Shown in pieces: positions 16,251 through 24,615 of a DNA stretch of 64,000 bases. The notes beneath the pieces were generated by a model. It saw only the letters and a list, made by a program, of their open reading frames with translations, ran no database searches and was not told where the DNA came from. Every line of letters begins with the position of its first letter. The first letter of the stretch is position 1. The stretch lies in contig NZ_BNBL01000002.1 in the NCBI RefSeq assembly GCF_014655595.1, forward strand, positions 248,001 through 312,000, in the 5' to 3' direction. This DNA is from Streptomyces griseocarneus (GTDB lineage Bacteria; Actinomycetota; Actinomycetes; Streptomycetales; Streptomycetaceae). The position numbers and the translations under genes are program-made.

Positions 16251-17288
16251 ATGATGAAGAGAACGAAGCCGTCCGTCGTGGTGGTGACCGGTGCCAGCGG
16301 CGGCGTGGGGCGCGCGACGGCCAGGGCGTTCGCCCGGCAGGGCGCCTGCGTCGCGCTGCTGGCGCGCGGGCACAAGGGACTGGAGGCCGCCGCCGCCGAG
16401 GTGCGCTCGCGCGGCGGCCAGGCGCTGGTGGTGCCGGTGGACGTGGCCGACCACCGGCAGGTCACCGACGCGGCGAACCGCGTGGAAGAGGTGTTCGGGC
16501 CCGTCGACGTCTGGGTCAACAACGCCTTCACCGGCGTGTTCGCCCCCTTCGTCGAGATCGAACCCGACGAGTTCCGGCGCGTCACCGAAGTCACCTATCT
16601 GGGCTATGTGTACGGCACCCACGCCGCGCTCTCCCGCATGCTCCCGCGCGACCACGGCACCATCGTCCAGGTCGGCTCGGCCCTGGCCTACCGCGGGCTG
16701 CCCCTGCAGTCCGCGTACAGCGGCGCCAAGCACGCCATCCAGGGCTGGCACGAGGCCCTGCGGTGCGAGCTGCTCCACCAGGGCAGCAAGGTCCGTACGA
16801 CCATGGTGCAGCTGCCCGCCCTGAACACCCCGCAGTTCGGCTGGGTGCTCAACCGCATGCCGCGCCGCCCCCGCCCCGTACCGCCCGTCTACGAGCCGGA
16901 ACTCGCCGCCAGTGCCATCGTGTACGCCGCCGCCCACCCGCGCCGCCGCGAGTACTGGGTCGGCGCCAGCACCGTCGCCACCCTCGTCGCCAACGCCGTG
17001 GCCCCCGGCCTGATGGACCGCTACCTCGCCCGCACGGCCTACGCCTCGCAGCAGCGCCCCGACCTCGCCCCCGAGCTGCCGCCGCCGGTGAACCTGTGGC
17101 ACCCCGTCGACGGCGACGGCGGCCACGACTACGGCGCCCACGGCGACTTCGGCAGGGGCGCGCGGGTGCACGGGCCCCAGTTGTGGCTCTCCGAGCACCG
17201 GGGTGCCCTGGCCGGCGGGGTGGTGTTCGCCGCCGCCGCACTGGCCGCGGCCCGGCTCCGGTCGGATCATGGACCTCATGACCGGTGA
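16251..17288 (+). CDS. Short-chain dehydrogenase/reductase (SDR) with C-terminal extension
   Basis: 345 residues from ATG 16251. A Rossmann SDR: TGASGGVG NAD(P)-binding loop at residues 13-20, NNAF at 90-93, catalytic Ser143, Tyr156 and Lys160 (YSGAK). After the SDR core there is an extension of about 110 residues with an Ala-rich hydrophobic end (GGVVFAAAALAAAR), as in some membrane-associated SDRs. Substrate unknown. The frame is open to an ATG at 16185, but the chosen start sits right before the Rossmann strand. It diverges from pqqC. The next gene starts inside its 3' end. Confidence 0.88.
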   Translation: MMKRTKPSVVVVTGASGGVGRATARAFARQGACVALLARGHKGLEAAAAEVRSRGGQALVVPVDVADHRQVTDAANRVEEVFGPVDVWVNNAFTGVFAPFVEIEPDEFRRVTEVTYLGYVYGTHAALSRMLPRDHGTIVQVGSALAYRGLPLQSAYSGAKHAIQGWHEALRCELLHQGSKVRTTMVQLPALNTPQFGWVLNRMPRRPRPVPPVYEPELAASAIVYAAAHPRRREYWVGASTVATLVANAVAPGLMDRYLARTAYASQQRPDLAPELPPPVNLWHPVDGDGGHDYGAHGDFGRGARVHGPQLWLSEHRGALAGGVVFAAAALAAARLRSDHGPHDR

Positions 17289-17877
17289 CAAGAACCTGAC
17301 CGACTCCCGGCGGCGCACCGTGCTCGCCCGGCACGGCGAGGCGCTCGACCTCTTCACCGACCGGGTGCACGCCATCCGCCCGGACCAGTGGGACGAGCCC
17401 ACGCCGTGCACCGAGTGGACCGTGCGCGATCTGGTGAACCACCTGGCCGTCGAGCAGATGTGGGTGCCGCCCATGCTGGCCGGCTCGACCGTCGGGGAGG
17501 TGGGCGACGCCTTCGACGGCGACCGGCTCGGCAAGGACCCCCTCGGCGTCTGGGACCGGTCGGCCGCCACCGCCCGCGAGGCCTTCGCGGCCCACGGCGC
17601 GCTGGACCGCACGGTGCAGCTGTCGTACGGCAGTACGCCCGCCCACGCCTACTGCGCGCAGATGATCGCCGACCTGGTGATCCACGCCTGGGACCTCTCC
17701 CGCGCGATCGGCGCCGACGAACACCCCTCGAAGGACCTCGTGGACTTCACCGTGCACGAGATGGAGCCGTACGCCGACGACCTCTCCGGCTCGGGCCTGT
17801 TCGCGGAGCCGGTGCCGCCGCCCCGCGGCGCCGACTCCTGGCAGAAGCTGCTCGCCCGGCTCGGCCGGCAGCCCTGA
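17269..17877 (+). CDS. TIGR03086-type metal-binding protein (DinB/mycothiol-dependent fold)
   Basis: About 202 residues. The pattern TPCTEWTVRDLVNHLAVEQ carries the first His ligand, and a later DLVIHAWDLSRAIG motif is characteristic of the actinobacterial DinB-like, mycothiol-dependent maleylpyruvate-isomerase-type proteins. They usually bind a metal through three His and may use mycothiol for detoxification; no substrate is known here. ATG 17269 (or 17278) overlaps the end of the SDR gene by 20 bases, so the two are likely co-transcribed. It converges on the DJ-1 family gene, 11 bases away. Confidence 0.85.
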   Translation: MDLMTGDKNLTDSRRRTVLARHGEALDLFTDRVHAIRPDQWDEPTPCTEWTVRDLVNHLAVEQMWVPPMLAGSTVGEVGDAFDGDRLGKDPLGVWDRSAATAREAFAAHGALDRTVQLSYGSTPAHAYCAQMIADLVIHAWDLSRAIGADEHPSKDLVDFTVHEMEPYADDLSGSGLFAEPVPPPRGADSWQKLLARLGRQP

Positions 17878-17888
17878 CGTCGGGGGCG

Positions 17889-18443
17889 TCAGGCCCCGCC
17901 ACCTCCGCCGGCCTTGCGGAACTCGGCGGTGAACGCGTCGCAGAACGCCTTGAGGTCGTCCGGCTTGCGGCTGGTGATCAGCGTGTTGGGCCCGTGGGTG
18001 CACACCTTGACCTGCTCGTCGACCCAGGAGCCGCCCGCGTTCTGGATGTCGGTGCGCAGGCTCGGCCACGACGTCAGGGTGCGGCCGCGCAGCACATCGG
18101 CCTCGACCAGCGTCCACAGGGCGTGACAGATCGCGGCCACGGGCTTGCCCGCCGCGAAGAAGTCACGGGCGAACGCCACCGCCCGCTCGTCCATGCGCAG
18201 GAAGTCGGGGCTGGCGACCCCGCCCGGCAGCACCAGGGCGTCGTACTCCGCGGCGCCCACCTCGGCCACCGTCTTGTCGACGGGGAACGTGTCGCCCCGG
18301 TCCAGGTGGTGGAACGCCTGCACCGTCCCCGGCTTCGTCGAGACGAGCTGCGGGGTGCCGCCCGCCTCCTCGACCGCCTTCCAGGGGGTGGTGAGCTCGA
18401 CCTGCTCGGCGCCCTCGGGCGCCACAAGGAACGCGACCTTCAT
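17889..18443 (-). CDS. DJ-1/PfpI family protein (class I glutamine amidotransferase-like)
   Basis: 184 residues. The nucleophile elbow AICHALW places the reactive Cys at residue 106, in the usual place for PfpI/YhbO-type proteins, with the upstream GGV(A) loop (LVLPGGVASPD). These act as stress-linked peptidases, deglycases or hydrolases; which one cannot be read here. It follows the ThDP enzyme gene by 100 bases on the same strand and may be transcribed with it. Gly-rich end (AGGGGGA). Confidence 0.85.
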   Translation of the reverse strand: MKVAFLVAPEGAEQVELTTPWKAVEEAGGTPQLVSTKPGTVQAFHHLDRGDTFPVDKTVAEVGAAEYDALVLPGGVASPDFLRMDERAVAFARDFFAAGKPVAAICHALWTLVEADVLRGRTLTSWPSLRTDIQNAGGSWVDEQVKVCTHGPNTLITSRKPDDLKAFCDAFTAEFRKAGGGGGA

Positions 18444-18543
18444 GACGGCTTCCCTTCCCTTCGCTTCGTCTCGCGGATCTCCGGCCCCCGCTTCGCCCCG
18501 GCCGCCGCGCAGCAGGGAGCGGGCCTGCCCGGGGCGGTCGTCC

Positions 18544-20346
18544 TCAGCGCGTGGACCGCCCGTGGCCGCCGGGCAGGAACTCCTGGATCTTCGCCTTGAT
18601 GCCCTGCCGCAGCATGCCCCTGCGGTCGGCGTCGCCCTTGAGGACGGAGGCCGCCGTCGCCTCGATCTGCCCCCAGTCCGCGTGCGGCGGAACGGGCGGC
18701 ACCGCCGGGTCGGTGACGAACTCCACCACGACGGGCCCGTCCGCGGCCAGGGCCTCGCGCCAGGCGTCCTCGACCTCGTCCGGCTCCTCCACCCGGATCC
18801 CGGTCAGCCCCAGCAGCTCCGCGCACCGCGCGTAGGGGACGTCGGGCAGCTCCTGCGAGGGCAGGAACTGCGGGGAGCCGCCCATGGCGCGCAGCTCCCA
18901 GGTCACCTGGTTGAGGTCCCGGTTGTTCCACACCCCGACCACCAGCCGCGGATCCTCCCACTCGTGCCGGTACTTGGCCACCGTGATGAGCTCGGCCAGG
19001 CCGTTCATCTGCATCGCCCCGTCCCCGGCCAGCGCCACCACCGGCCGGTCCGGGTGGGCGAACTTCGCCCCGATCGCGTACGGCACCGCGCAGCCCATCG
19101 TCGCCAGCGTCCCCGACAGGGAGCCGCGCATCGTGCCGCGCAGGGTGATGTGCCGGGCGTACCAGTTGGCCACCGAACCCGAGTCCGAGGTCAGGATCGT
19201 GTCGTCCGGCAGCAGCGGCGACAGCGCCCGCGCCACGTGCTCGGGGTTCACCGGCTCGGCGCCCACCGCCGCCCGCCGCGCCATCACCTCCTTCCACCGC
19301 TGCACATTGGAGATCACCTGGCTCTGCCAGCCGCGCTTGTCCTTGCGCTCCAGCAGTGGGATCAGCGCCTCCAGCGTGGCCCGCGCGTCGCCGATGAGAT
19401 TGACCTCGTAGGGGTAGCGCAGCCCCGCCAGGTGCGGGTCGATCTCGATCTGCACGGCCCGCGCCGCGCCGAACTCCGGCAGGAACTGCGCGTAGGGGAA
19501 GTTGGACCCGATCGTCAGCAGCGTGTCGCAGTCGCGCATCAGCTCGTAGGAGGGGCGGGTGCCCAGCAGCCCGATCGAGCCGGTGACGTACGGCAGTTCG
19601 TCGCTGAGCACGTCCAGGCCCAGCAGCGCCTTCGCCACCCCCGCGCCCAGGATCTCGGCGACCCGCTCCACCTCGTCGCGGGCCCCGGCGGCGCCCTGGC
19701 CCGCGAGGATCGCCACCTTCTCACCGGCGTTGAGGACCTGCGCCGCGCGCTCGAGCGCCTCCGCCGAGGGCAGCGCCTGCCAGCCGCTGCGGTCCAGGCT
19801 GGAGGGCACCATCTTGAAGTCGTGACCGGGCGGGGTGTACTCGAGCTCCTGCACGTCGGCGTGGACGATGACGGCCGTGGGGGCGCGGCGCGCGCAGGCG
19901 GTGCGGATCGCCCGGTCCAGGACGTTCGGCAGCTGCTCGGGCACCGTGACGGTCTCCAGGAACTCCGAGGCGACGTCCTTGAAGAGCGTGTGCAGGTCCA
20001 CCTCCTGCTGGTACGCGCCACCCATCGCGGAGCGGGCCGTCTGGCCCACGATCGCCAGCACGGGCACGTGGTCGAGCTTGGCGTCGTAGAGGCCGTTGAG
20101 CAGATGGATCGCGCCCGGCCCCGACGTCGCCACGCACACCCCCAGCCGGCCGCTGAACTTGGCGTACCCCACGGCCTCGAACGCCGCCATCTCCTCGTGC
20201 CGCGCCTGGATGAACCTCGGCTGGTCCCCGGCCCGCTCCCAGGCCGCCAGCAGCCCGTTGATGCCGTCCCCCGGGTAGCCGAAGACCCGCTCCACACCCC
20301 ACTCGCGCAGGCGCGCCAGGATGTGGTCGGAAACCTGCTCACTCAT
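18544..20346 (-). CDS. Thiamine-diphosphate enzyme, PoxB/pyruvate dehydrogenase (quinone)-like
   Basis: 600 residues with the three-domain ThDP layout. The N-terminal PYR domain has VFGYPGDGINGLLAAW and the catalytic Glu in QARHEEMAAFEAVGYA. A middle Rossmann domain contains LLTIGSNFPY. The C-terminal PP domain has the ThDP/Mg motif GDGAMQMNGLAELITVAKY near residues 441-459 and NNRDLN. It is close to pyruvate oxidase/dehydrogenase (quinone) and related 'thiamine pyrophosphate-requiring' proteins; acetolactate synthase is less likely. A good site GGAGAGGA precedes the ATG at 20346. Probably peripheral to the membrane, feeding electrons from pyruvate to quinone. Confidence 0.85.
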   Translation of the reverse strand: MSEQVSDHILARLREWGVERVFGYPGDGINGLLAAWERAGDQPRFIQARHEEMAAFEAVGYAKFSGRLGVCVATSGPGAIHLLNGLYDAKLDHVPVLAIVGQTARSAMGGAYQQEVDLHTLFKDVASEFLETVTVPEQLPNVLDRAIRTACARRAPTAVIVHADVQELEYTPPGHDFKMVPSSLDRSGWQALPSAEALERAAQVLNAGEKVAILAGQGAAGARDEVERVAEILGAGVAKALLGLDVLSDELPYVTGSIGLLGTRPSYELMRDCDTLLTIGSNFPYAQFLPEFGAARAVQIEIDPHLAGLRYPYEVNLIGDARATLEALIPLLERKDKRGWQSQVISNVQRWKEVMARRAAVGAEPVNPEHVARALSPLLPDDTILTSDSGSVANWYARHITLRGTMRGSLSGTLATMGCAVPYAIGAKFAHPDRPVVALAGDGAMQMNGLAELITVAKYRHEWEDPRLVVGVWNNRDLNQVTWELRAMGGSPQFLPSQELPDVPYARCAELLGLTGIRVEEPDEVEDAWREALAADGPVVVEFVTDPAVPPVPPHADWGQIEATAASVLKGDADRRGMLRQGIKAKIQEFLPGGHGRSTR

Positions 20347-20656
20347 GCTGTTCCTCTCCACCTGCCGCCCGGCGTGGCGGGCGGCCTCGCGTCGCCCCGG
20401 ACGCGCTGGTCGGGGGCCTCGCCGTACTCGGTCATCGCGGTGGGATCCTCCAGGGCCGCGCGGTGAGCTCAGACGCAACGGATAACCCCGGGGCGCCGCG
20501 ATGAAACCTCCCGGTTCGCGGTCCGGCGGGGTGGCGTCCCGCCCCGGCCCGCCCGATGGCCGATACTCGGGAACGGGTCCGGTTCGGTCAGATTCGGTCG
20601 ATTTAAGTCAGGTTCGGTGTGATGCCGGCGTGATGGCCGTGGGAGGTGGAGCGACG
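20347..20656. promoter_or_regulatory. Divergent promoter region with four 10-bp direct repeats
   Basis: 310 bases between the ThDP enzyme and the Mrp operon. At 20581-20620 there are four head-to-tail units of exactly 10 bp: GGTTCGGTCA, GATTCGGTCG, ATTTAAGTCA, GGTTCGGTGT. They end 36 bases before the first Mrp gene. Such one-turn direct repeats suit OmpR/PhoP-class response regulators. No known box is matched with confidence. Confidence 0.55.
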
Positions 20657-20827
20657 GTGCTGCGCAGGGCGGCCGCGGTCGCGGAAGACCTCGGCTGGTG
20701 GGCCGCGCTCACCGCCGTGTGGACCGTACTGATCAGCTCGGTGGACCCGCTGGAGACGGCCGTCGGCGCGGCGGCCGCGCTCCTGGCGGCCTGCGCCGCC
20801 CGCGGCGCCCGGCGGGCGGCGGCCTGA
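20657..20827 (+). CDS. Short MrpE-like membrane subunit
   Basis: 56 residues forming two hydrophobic segments (WWAALTAVWTVLISS and AVGAAAALLAACAAR) joined by DPLET. It resembles only the N-terminal hairpin of Na+/H+ antiporter subunit E, which is usually about 160 residues, so it is a shortened E. GTG at 20657 is set by GGGAGGTGGA 6 bases upstream, which is better than the in-frame ATG at 20633. First gene of the antiporter operon. Confidence 0.65.
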   Translation: MLRRAAAVAEDLGWWAALTAVWTVLISSVDPLETAVGAAAALLAACAARGARRAAA

Positions 20828-20828
20828 G

Positions 20829-21260
20829 GTGAACGGCTGGCTCGTGGCCGCCGCCGTGCTCGTCGTCGCGGGCCTGGGGCCGAGCCTGTGGGGCGCCGCG
20901 CGCGGCGGCGCGGGCCGGCGCGTCGTCGCCCAGAACGCGGCGACCCTGCTGCTGTGCCTGGTGTTCCTCCTGCTCGCCCAGGGGTACGGGCGGCCGTCGT
21001 ACGTGGACCTCGCGCTGGTGACCTCGGTGCTGGGCCCGGCCGGGACGCTCGTCTTCGTCCGGCTGCTCGGCGACGAGATCGACGCGCCCCCGCCGGGCCT
21101 GCGCCTGCTGACCCCCCTCGTCGCCGTCGGCACCCCCGCCACCCTCGTACCCCTGTGCATCGCCACCGGCCCCGGCCGGGCCCTGCTCAAACTGCTCGTC
21201 GTCGGCGCCCTGCTGGTGGCGGGAGGGCTCGTCACCTCCAGGGCCCTGCGCCATGCGTGA
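20829..21260 (+). CDS. Fused MrpF-MrpG antiporter subunit
   Basis: 143 residues. The first half (GPSLWGAARGGAGRRVVAQN, then PSYVDLALVTSVLGPAGTLVFVR) matches MrpF. The second half (helix LVPLCIATGPGRALLKLLVV, then GGLVTSRAL) matches the end of MrpG. F and G are separate genes in most Mrp operons. GTG start one base after the E-like stop; its end overlaps the next gene by 8 bases. Confidence 0.7.
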   Translation: MNGWLVAAAVLVVAGLGPSLWGAARGGAGRRVVAQNAATLLLCLVFLLLAQGYGRPSYVDLALVTSVLGPAGTLVFVRLLGDEIDAPPPGLRLLTPLVAVGTPATLVPLCIATGPGRALLKLLVVGALLVAGGLVTSRALRHA

Positions 21261-21513
21261 GGCGCTGGACGACGCGCTCGTCGTCGCCTCGCTGCTGTTC
21301 GTCGCGGCCGCCGCCACCGCGGCCGTGCTCACCCGCGACCCCGCCCGGCAGGCCGTCGTGCTCTCCCTGCTCGGACTCGGCCTCGCCCTGCTCTTCACCG
21401 TGCTGCAGGCGCCCGACGTGGCCCTCTCCCAGCTCGCGGTCGGCTCGGCGGTCACCCCGCTGATGATCCTGCTGACGGTCCGCGAGGTCCGCCGCCGGAA
21501 GCGGCGCGAGTGA
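21253..21513 (+). CDS. MbhD/DUF4040-type antiporter subunit
   Basis: 86 residues, three helices with a conserved PDVALSQLAVGSAVTPLMIL motif found in MbhD and in the C-terminal part of MrpA. Here it stands alone. Overlaps both neighbours (8 bases upstream, GTGA downstream). Confidence 0.8.
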   Translation: MREALDDALVVASLLFVAAAATAAVLTRDPARQAVVLSLLGLGLALLFTVLQAPDVALSQLAVGSAVTPLMILLTVREVRRRKRRE

Positions 21514-22280
21514 CGCGCCGGGCGCGGCTGTGGGTGCTGACCGCCGGGCTGCTGGGCACGGCGGCGCTGTTCGCGGCCGCCTGCCTGCGCATGCCGCCCT
21601 TCGGCGGCACCTGGCACCCCTACGGCGACCGGGCCGTCCAGGCGGCGCTGCTCCAGCGCACCGCCAACACCGTCTCCTCCGTCAACTTCGACCAGCGCGC
21701 CTTCGACACCCTCGGCGAGGAGAGCATCCTCTTCGCCGCCGTACTCGGCACGGTCGTCCTGCTGCGCCGCACCTCCGGCGAACGCCGCGTCACCCCGCAG
21801 CCCGCGTCCGTGCCGCCCGCCGTGCGCCGCTACGCGATCGCCGTGCTGCCCCTGGCCCTCCTCATCGGGCTGTACGTCGTCGCCCACGGCCAGCTCAGCC
21901 CGGGCGGCGGCTTCCAGGGCGGCGTGGTCGTGGCCACCGCCCTGCACCTGCTCTACGTCGGCGTCGACTACCGGGCCCTGGAGCGCGTCCGCCCGGTGGG
22001 GCTGTACGAGCTCGCCGACGGCGTCGGCGAGGGGGCGTACGTGGTCCTCGGCGCCGCCGGGCTGCTCGCCGGCTCGGCCTACCTGGCCAACATCCTGCCG
22101 CTCGGCACCTTCAACACCCTGTCCTCCGGCGGCACGGTCCCGCTGCTCAACGCCGCCGTCGGCATGGAGGTCGCCTCCGCCGTGGTCGTCCTGCTCGCCC
22201 GCTTCCTCGCCCAGGCCCTGGAGATCGTGGACGAGAAGGAGGAGGGAAGGGAGAGAGGGGAGAGGAGGAAGCGGGAGTGA
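21510..22280 (+). CDS. MrpB (MnhB) subunit with N-terminal MbhE-like extension
   Basis: 256 residues. Residues 1-95 contain NTVSSVNFDQRAFDTLGEESILFAAVLG, the MbhE-type segment otherwise found at the end of MrpA. Residues about 105-235 are MrpB proper (GLYVVAHGQLSPGGGFQGGVV and GTVPLLNAAVG). A charged Glu/Arg tail follows. GTG start overlaps the previous stop, and the following GTG overlaps this stop. Confidence 0.82.
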   Translation: MTRRARLWVLTAGLLGTAALFAAACLRMPPFGGTWHPYGDRAVQAALLQRTANTVSSVNFDQRAFDTLGEESILFAAVLGTVVLLRRTSGERRVTPQPASVPPAVRRYAIAVLPLALLIGLYVVAHGQLSPGGGFQGGVVVATALHLLYVGVDYRALERVRPVGLYELADGVGEGAYVVLGAAGLLAGSAYLANILPLGTFNTLSSGGTVPLLNAAVGMEVASAVVVLLARFLAQALEIVDEKEEGRERGERRKRE

Positions 22281-22621
22281 CCGTACTGCCCTACCTCGTC
22301 GCCGGGTGGATCTTCCTCGCCGGCGTCCACGGCCTGGCCACCAGCCGTCACCTCGTGCACGCGGTCGGCTGCCTGGCGGTGACCCAGTCCGCCACCTACG
22401 TGCTGCTGCTGGCCGTCGGCTACCGCCGCGGCGGCACCGCGCCCGTCTTCTCCGACACCCCGCCGGGCACGCCGGTCGTCGACCCCGTCGTCCAGGCCCT
22501 CGCCCTCACCGACGTCGTCGTGGGCGCCACGGTGACGGCCCTGCTGCTGGCCCTGGTGGTGCAGACCCGCAAGCGGCACGGCACCGTCGACCCCGACGAG
22601 CTGTCCGGGCTGAAGGGCTGA
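22277..22621 (+). CDS. mrpC: Na+/H+ antiporter subunit C (MrpC/NuoK-like)
   Basis: 114 residues, three membrane segments, related to NuoK of complex I: AVGCLAVTQSATYVLLLAVGY and the end-helix ALALTDVVVGATVTALLLALVV. The conserved DPVVQALALTDVVVG motif is present. Starts inside the mrpB stop (GTGA). Confidence 0.85.
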   Translation: MTVLPYLVAGWIFLAGVHGLATSRHLVHAVGCLAVTQSATYVLLLAVGYRRGGTAPVFSDTPPGTPVVDPVVQALALTDVVVGATVTALLLALVVQTRKRHGTVDPDELSGLKG

Positions 22622-22624
22622 CCC

Positions 22625-24514
22625 GTGGTGGACCGGCTGCTTCCGCTGATCGTGGTGGTGCCCCTGCTCGGCGCCGCGGTGCTGGTGGGCGCGGGCCGCC
22701 GGATGCCGCGGCTCGCCGCGGAGACGGTGGCGTGCGCCTGCGCCGCCGCCTCCGCCGCCCTCGCCTGCGCCGCGCTGGCGGGGCCGGCGACGGCCGTGTC
22801 CTGGGTGGGGGACTGGCGGCCGCGCGACGGCGTGAGCGTGGGCATCGTCCTGGTGGGCGACCGCCTCGGGCTGGGGCTCGCGGCCCTGGCCTCCGTACTG
22901 ATCGTGGCCGTACTGACCTACTCCTGGCGCTACTTCGAGGAGCCGCCGCGCGGCCACGCGGGGGCCTTCCCGGCCCTCGTCCTCCTCTTCCAGGCGGGGA
23001 TGTGCGGCTTCGCGCTCACCGGCGACCTCTTCGACGCCTTCGTCTTCTTCGAACTGATGGGCGTCGTCGGCTACGCCCTCACCGGCTACCACGTCGAGGA
23101 GGCCCGGCCGGTGCAGGGCGCCCTGGCCTTCGGATTCGTCAACTCCCTCGGCGGCTACGCCACGCTGATGGGCATCGCCCTGCTCTACGCGCGCACCGGC
23201 GAACTGGGCATGGCGCAGATCGGCCGGCGACTGGACGCGGCGCCGGGGCACGACGCGCTGGTGGCCGCCGCGTTCGTGCTGGTGGTGACCGGGCTGCTGG
23301 TCAAGGCCGCCGCCGTCCCCTTCCACTTCTGGCTGCCGGACGCGCACGCGGTCGCGCCCACGCCGGTGTGCCTGGTGCTCTCCGGCGTCATGGTGGAGAC
23401 GGGCGTCTACGGCGTCGCCCGCGTCCACGCGACGGTCTTCGGCGGCCCCGGCGGCATCCCCGCCGACGGCACGCGGCGCGTGCTCGTCGTCCTGGGCGTG
23501 GTGAGCGCGCTGACCGGCGCCGTGATGTGCTGGCAGCAGCGGCACATCAAGCGGCTGCTGGCCTTCTCCACGGTCGGCCACACCGGCCTCTTCCTCGTCG
23601 GCGTCGGCCTGCTGACCCCCGAGGGCCTGTCGGGCACGTGCCTGTACGTCCTGGGCCACGCGGGCGCCAAGGCCGCCCTCTTCGCCTGCACCGGCATCCT
23701 CCTCGCACGGCTCGGCAGCGTGGACGAGCGCGAACTGCACGGCCGGGGCCGGGACATACGGGGCATCGGGCTGCTCTTCGCCCTCGGCGGCCTCGCCCTG
23801 GCGGGCCTGCCGCCCTTCGGCACGGGCCTGGGCAAGGCCGTGGTGGAGGAGCAGGCCGCCTGGCTGCCCGCGCTGTTCGGCCTGGTGTCGGCGCTGACCG
23901 GCGGCGCGGCGCTGAGGGTCGCGGCACGGGTCTTCCTCGGGGCCGGCGAGCGCGGCCACGACGAGCGGGAGACGGCGGGCGGCGGCGAGAAGGAGCCGGA
24001 GACGGCCGGTGGGGAGGAGGAGCCCGAGACGGTGGGGGGTGAAGGGGAGCCCGAGACGGCCGGTGGGGAGGAGGAGCCCGAGACGGCCGGTGGGGAGGAG
24101 GAGCCGGAAACCGGTCACCGGATCCGCCTGCCGCCCCCGCCGATGGTGTCGGTCGCCGTGGCGCTGCTGGCCGGTGCGCTCGCGGTGGGTACCGTGCCCG
24201 CCCTCGCCGAGGCGACCGCGGCGGCCTCCTTCGCCTTCCTGGACCACGCCGGTTACGCCGCCGCGGTCCTCGACGGCCGGGCCACCGGCGGGCAACCGGG
24301 CCACGGCGGCGAGTGGTGGACCTGGAGCGGCGCGGTCCTCGGCCTGCTCTCGGCCGCCCTCGCCGTGGTCCTGGCCGCGGCGGCCGTCGTCGGCCTGGTC
24401 CCGTCCCGCGGCTGGAGCGCGCCGCTGCGCCGGCTGCACTCCGGCCACATCGGCGACTACGTGGCCTGGACGATGGCCGGGATCGGCCTGCTGTCGCTGC
24501 TGACGCTGTGGTGA
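22625..24514 (+). CDS. mrpD: Proton-conducting antiporter subunit D (MrpD/NuoN-like) with acidic repeat loop
   Basis: 629 residues, about 14 membrane helices. The conserved ion-path parts are present: ELMGVVGYALTGYH (Glu in helix 5), the Lys of LLVKAAAVPFHFWLPDAH with PTPVCLVLSGVMVETGVYG, and LAFSTVGHTGLF. It is the only large proton-conducting subunit in this operon. A strongly acidic loop of 46 residues near residue 450 is made of nearly exact 9-residue repeats (ETAGGEEEP), absent from usual MrpD. Two or three helices follow it. Last gene of the operon. Confidence 0.88.
   Translation: MVDRLLPLIVVVPLLGAAVLVGAGRRMPRLAAETVACACAAASAALACAALAGPATAVSWVGDWRPRDGVSVGIVLVGDRLGLGLAALASVLIVAVLTYSWRYFEEPPRGHAGAFPALVLLFQAGMCGFALTGDLFDAFVFFELMGVVGYALTGYHVEEARPVQGALAFGFVNSLGGYATLMGIALLYARTGELGMAQIGRRLDAAPGHDALVAAAFVLVVTGLLVKAAAVPFHFWLPDAHAVAPTPVCLVLSGVMVETGVYGVARVHATVFGGPGGIPADGTRRVLVVLGVVSALTGAVMCWQQRHIKRLLAFSTVGHTGLFLVGVGLLTPEGLSGTCLYVLGHAGAKAALFACTGILLARLGSVDERELHGRGRDIRGIGLLFALGGLALAGLPPFGTGLGKAVVEEQAAWLPALFGLVSALTGGAALRVAARVFLGAGERGHDERETAGGGEKEPETAGGEEEPETVGGEGEPETAGGEEEPETAGGEEEPETGHRIRLPPPPMVSVAVALLAGALAVGTVPALAEATAAASFAFLDHAGYAAAVLDGRATGGQPGHGGEWWTWSGAVLGLLSAALAVVLAAAAVVGLVPSRGWSAPLRRLHSGHIGDYVAWTMAGIGLLSLLTLW
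23969..24106 (+). repeat. 27-bp tandem repeats inside mrpD
   Basis: One 30-bp unit and four 27-bp units in frame, coding ETAGGGEKEP, ETAGGEEEP, ETVGGEGEP, ETAGGEEEP, ETAGGEEEP. The last two units are almost identical at the DNA level, so the array is young and may vary in copy number between strains. Confidence 0.9.
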
Positions 24515-24615
24515 GGCGCCGGCGCCGGCGCCGTGGTGAGGCCGCGCGCCGGAGGGCTGGTGGGATGTCCGGGAGCGGGCGCAACCAACGGGCGGGCCGA
24601 GCTGTCATATCGTTC

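Noticed and set aside
20581..20620. Direct repeats considered as a PHO box
   Set aside because: The unit is 10 bp rather than 11 and lacks the GTTCACC core, so assignment to PhoP is not supported.
23969..24106. Tandem repeats considered as a CRISPR array
   Set aside because: Units are in frame inside mrpD, have no unique spacers and are directly joined.
22079..24448. Long minus-strand frame opposite the Mrp operon
   Set aside because: Composition typical of an antisense shadow; the plus-strand subunits overlap stop-to-start as an operon.
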